Assembly: GCA_902803365.1 (NCBI GenBank)
Contig: CADCPU010000415.1
Location: forward strand, 1-6,765
DNA length: 6,765 nucleotides
DNA from: Oscillospiraceae bacterium
Lineage (GTDB): Bacteria; Bacillota_A; Clostridia; Saccharofermentanales; Saccharofermentanaceae
Direction: 5' to 3'
The notes beneath the pieces are model-generated. The model searched no databases and was not told the DNA's origin. It worked only from the letters and a program-made list of their open reading frames with translations. Within the stretch, counting starts at the first letter, position 1. Each line of letters begins with the position of its first letter. Shown piece after piece: positions 5,991 to 6,765 of the stretch. A program made the position numbers and the translations under genes.

Positions 5991-6545
5991 ATGGATACGG
6001 AAAGAGCAATAAAAAGATCGTTTTTAAAAATGTTGGAAGAACGCCCGCTGTCACAGATAACCGTCAAGGATATCGTCAGTGACTGCGGCATCAACAGGAA
6101 TTCGTTTTACTACCATTACGCGGACCTCCCGACCCTGATCGAGTCGATAATTACGGAAGAGACCGATAAGATAATCGGTGGCGGAGAAGATTTCGATTCG
6201 ATCGAGGATTGTATGGACGCGGTCATAAGCTTCGCGCTCGATAACAGGCGTGCGGCGCTTCATCTTTACAATTCTTCGAGCAGGGACATTTTCGAGCACT
6301 ACTTCATGCAGATAGCGGATAATGTTATTCGAAAATACTTAGGTAAGCTCACACAAGGCCGAGTTATCTCACCTGAGGACAATGAGATCCTGATCCACTT
6401 CTTTAAGTGCCTGCTGTTCGGTCAGGTCGTTGACTGGCTCAGGAACGGCATGTCGCATGACCTTCAAAACCAGTTCAGACGCTTTTGTGAGATCAACAGA
6501 GGCTCGATCGAGGCCATGATAGACAGGATGTGCGATCAAAAGTAA
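5991..6545 (+). CDS. TetR/AcrR-family transcriptional regulator, 184 aa
   Basis: This is a helical regulator of the TetR type. Residues about 4-50 form the DNA-binding domain, with the core ITVKDIVSDCGINRNSFYYHYADLPTLI split as ITVKDIVSDCG (23-33) and NRNSFYYHYADLP (35-47). The rest (about 55-180) is an all-helical ligand/dimer domain, resembling the C-terminal domain common in Firmicute regulators of the DhaS-like group. Length is normal. The start is ATG 5991, because the domain needs residues DTERAIKRSF that follow it; the earlier TTG at 5976 overlaps the -10 box. No ribosome site precedes the ATG, and the predicted transcript starts about there, so the mRNA may be leaderless. It follows the yhgE-like gene after a terminator and is likely to control that gene or itself. 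The ligand is unknown. Confidence 0.9.
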   Translation: MDTERAIKRSFLKMLEERPLSQITVKDIVSDCGINRNSFYYHYADLPTLIESIITEETDKIIGGGEDFDSIEDCMDAVISFALDNRRAALHLYNSSSRDIFEHYFMQIADNVIRKYLGKLTQGRVISPEDNEILIHFFKCLLFGQVVDWLRNGMSHDLQNQFRRFCEINRGSIEAMIDRMCDQK

Positions 6546-6565
6546 GAACAATTTAATCTGCAAAT

Positions 6566-6598
6566 AAAAAACGGCACGGTCAAAATCGACCATGCCGT
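6566..6598 (-). terminator. Intrinsic terminator of rplL
   Basis: The arms 6588-6598 and 6571-6581 form an 11-bp stem with a six-base loop. On the minus strand all pairs form, one of them as a U-G wobble, and a run of six T follows. On the plus strand that wobble becomes a C-A mismatch and the tail is poorer in T, so the element mainly serves rplL. It may also weakly stop tetR transcripts arriving from the left. Confidence 0.88.
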
Positions 6599-6624
6599 AT
6601 TTAATAGCATTAATAGAACTAAGA

Positions 6625-6765
6625 TTACTTGAGTTCGATCTCAGCGCCAGCCTCTTCGAGCTTCTTCTGGAGAGCCTCAGCCTCGTCCTTGGAAACGCCT
6701 TCCTTGATAGCCTTAGGAGCAGCCTCAACGAGCTCCTTAGCTTCCTTAAGACCAAGACCGCAAGC
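6625..6765 (-). CDS. rplL: Ribosomal protein bL12 (L7/L12), C-terminal 46 residues, cut by the window edge
   Basis: The minus strand encodes the end of L7/L12, the acidic stalk protein of the large ribosomal subunit that recruits translation GTPases. The visible part includes [20 protein letters not shown] and ends [11 protein letters not shown] before a TAA stop. These are hallmarks of the L7/L12 C-terminal domain, including the conserved lysines of the factor-binding helix. About two thirds of the gene, with the N-terminal dimer domain and hinge, lies beyond position 6765. The usual partner rplJ would be further upstream on the same strand. The fragment has no start codon in the window and is converging with the tetR gene. 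Confidence 0.97.
   Translation of the reverse strand, partial: ACGLGLKEAKELVEAAPKAIKEGVSKDEAEALQKKLEEAGAEIELK

Noticed and set aside
6369..6755. Minus-strand open frame of 128 codons across the tetR 3' end and rplL
   Set aside because: It runs in a different frame from the clear rplL C-terminus, crosses the rplL terminator and gives a low-complexity Arg/Leu/Ser product.

Overview
The window looks like chromosomal DNA of a Gram-positive Firmicute, most likely a gut or rumen-type member of the Clostridia. The reasons are strong AAGGAG-type ribosome sites, a complete T-box leader, a YhgE/Pip-family membrane protein, compact intrinsic terminators and roughly balanced base composition. This placement is an inference; nothing in the window names a species.

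Layout from left to right. Positions 1-214 hold a tRNA operon on the minus strand: elongator tRNA-Met(CAU), then tRNA-Glu(UUC), behind a near-consensus promoter (TTGACG, 17 bp, TATAAT). Positions 231-2911 hold one minus-strand transcription unit: promoter, complete T-box leader with mutually exclusive antiterminator and terminator, a 763-residue protein, and a terminator. The protein fuses an XRE-type DNA-binding domain, a cupin domain and a medium-chain acyl-CoA synthetase (adenylate-forming ligase). Positions 2936-5950 hold a plus-strand unit with a 953-residue YhgE/Pip-family membrane protein, whose extracellular part carries two long blocks of exact seven-residue repeats. Positions 5954-6545 hold a TetR-family regulator whose start codon lies about where its transcript should begin. 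Positions 6566-6765 hold the terminator and last 46 codons of rplL (ribosomal protein L7/L12) on the minus strand, running off the right edge.

The most notable element is the T-box leader in front of an acyl-CoA synthetase. The codon in the specifier position reads GUA (valine), and the UGGU bulge fits a tRNA with discriminator A, as tRNA-Val has. A T-box raises expression when the matching tRNA is uncharged, so the enzyme is probably made during amino-acid shortage. A coherent but untested explanation is that it activates a branched short-chain acid such as isobutyrate to its CoA ester, which a ketoacid:ferredoxin oxidoreductase then carboxylates to the valine precursor 2-oxoisovalerate. The fused XRE-cupin part suggests a second level of control by the protein itself.

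The YhgE-like protein and the TetR regulator form a second likely functional pair, as TetR regulators often sit beside membrane proteins they control. A 24-bp inverted repeat just upstream of the YhgE promoter is a candidate operator. The tRNA operon and rplL are ordinary housekeeping flanks.
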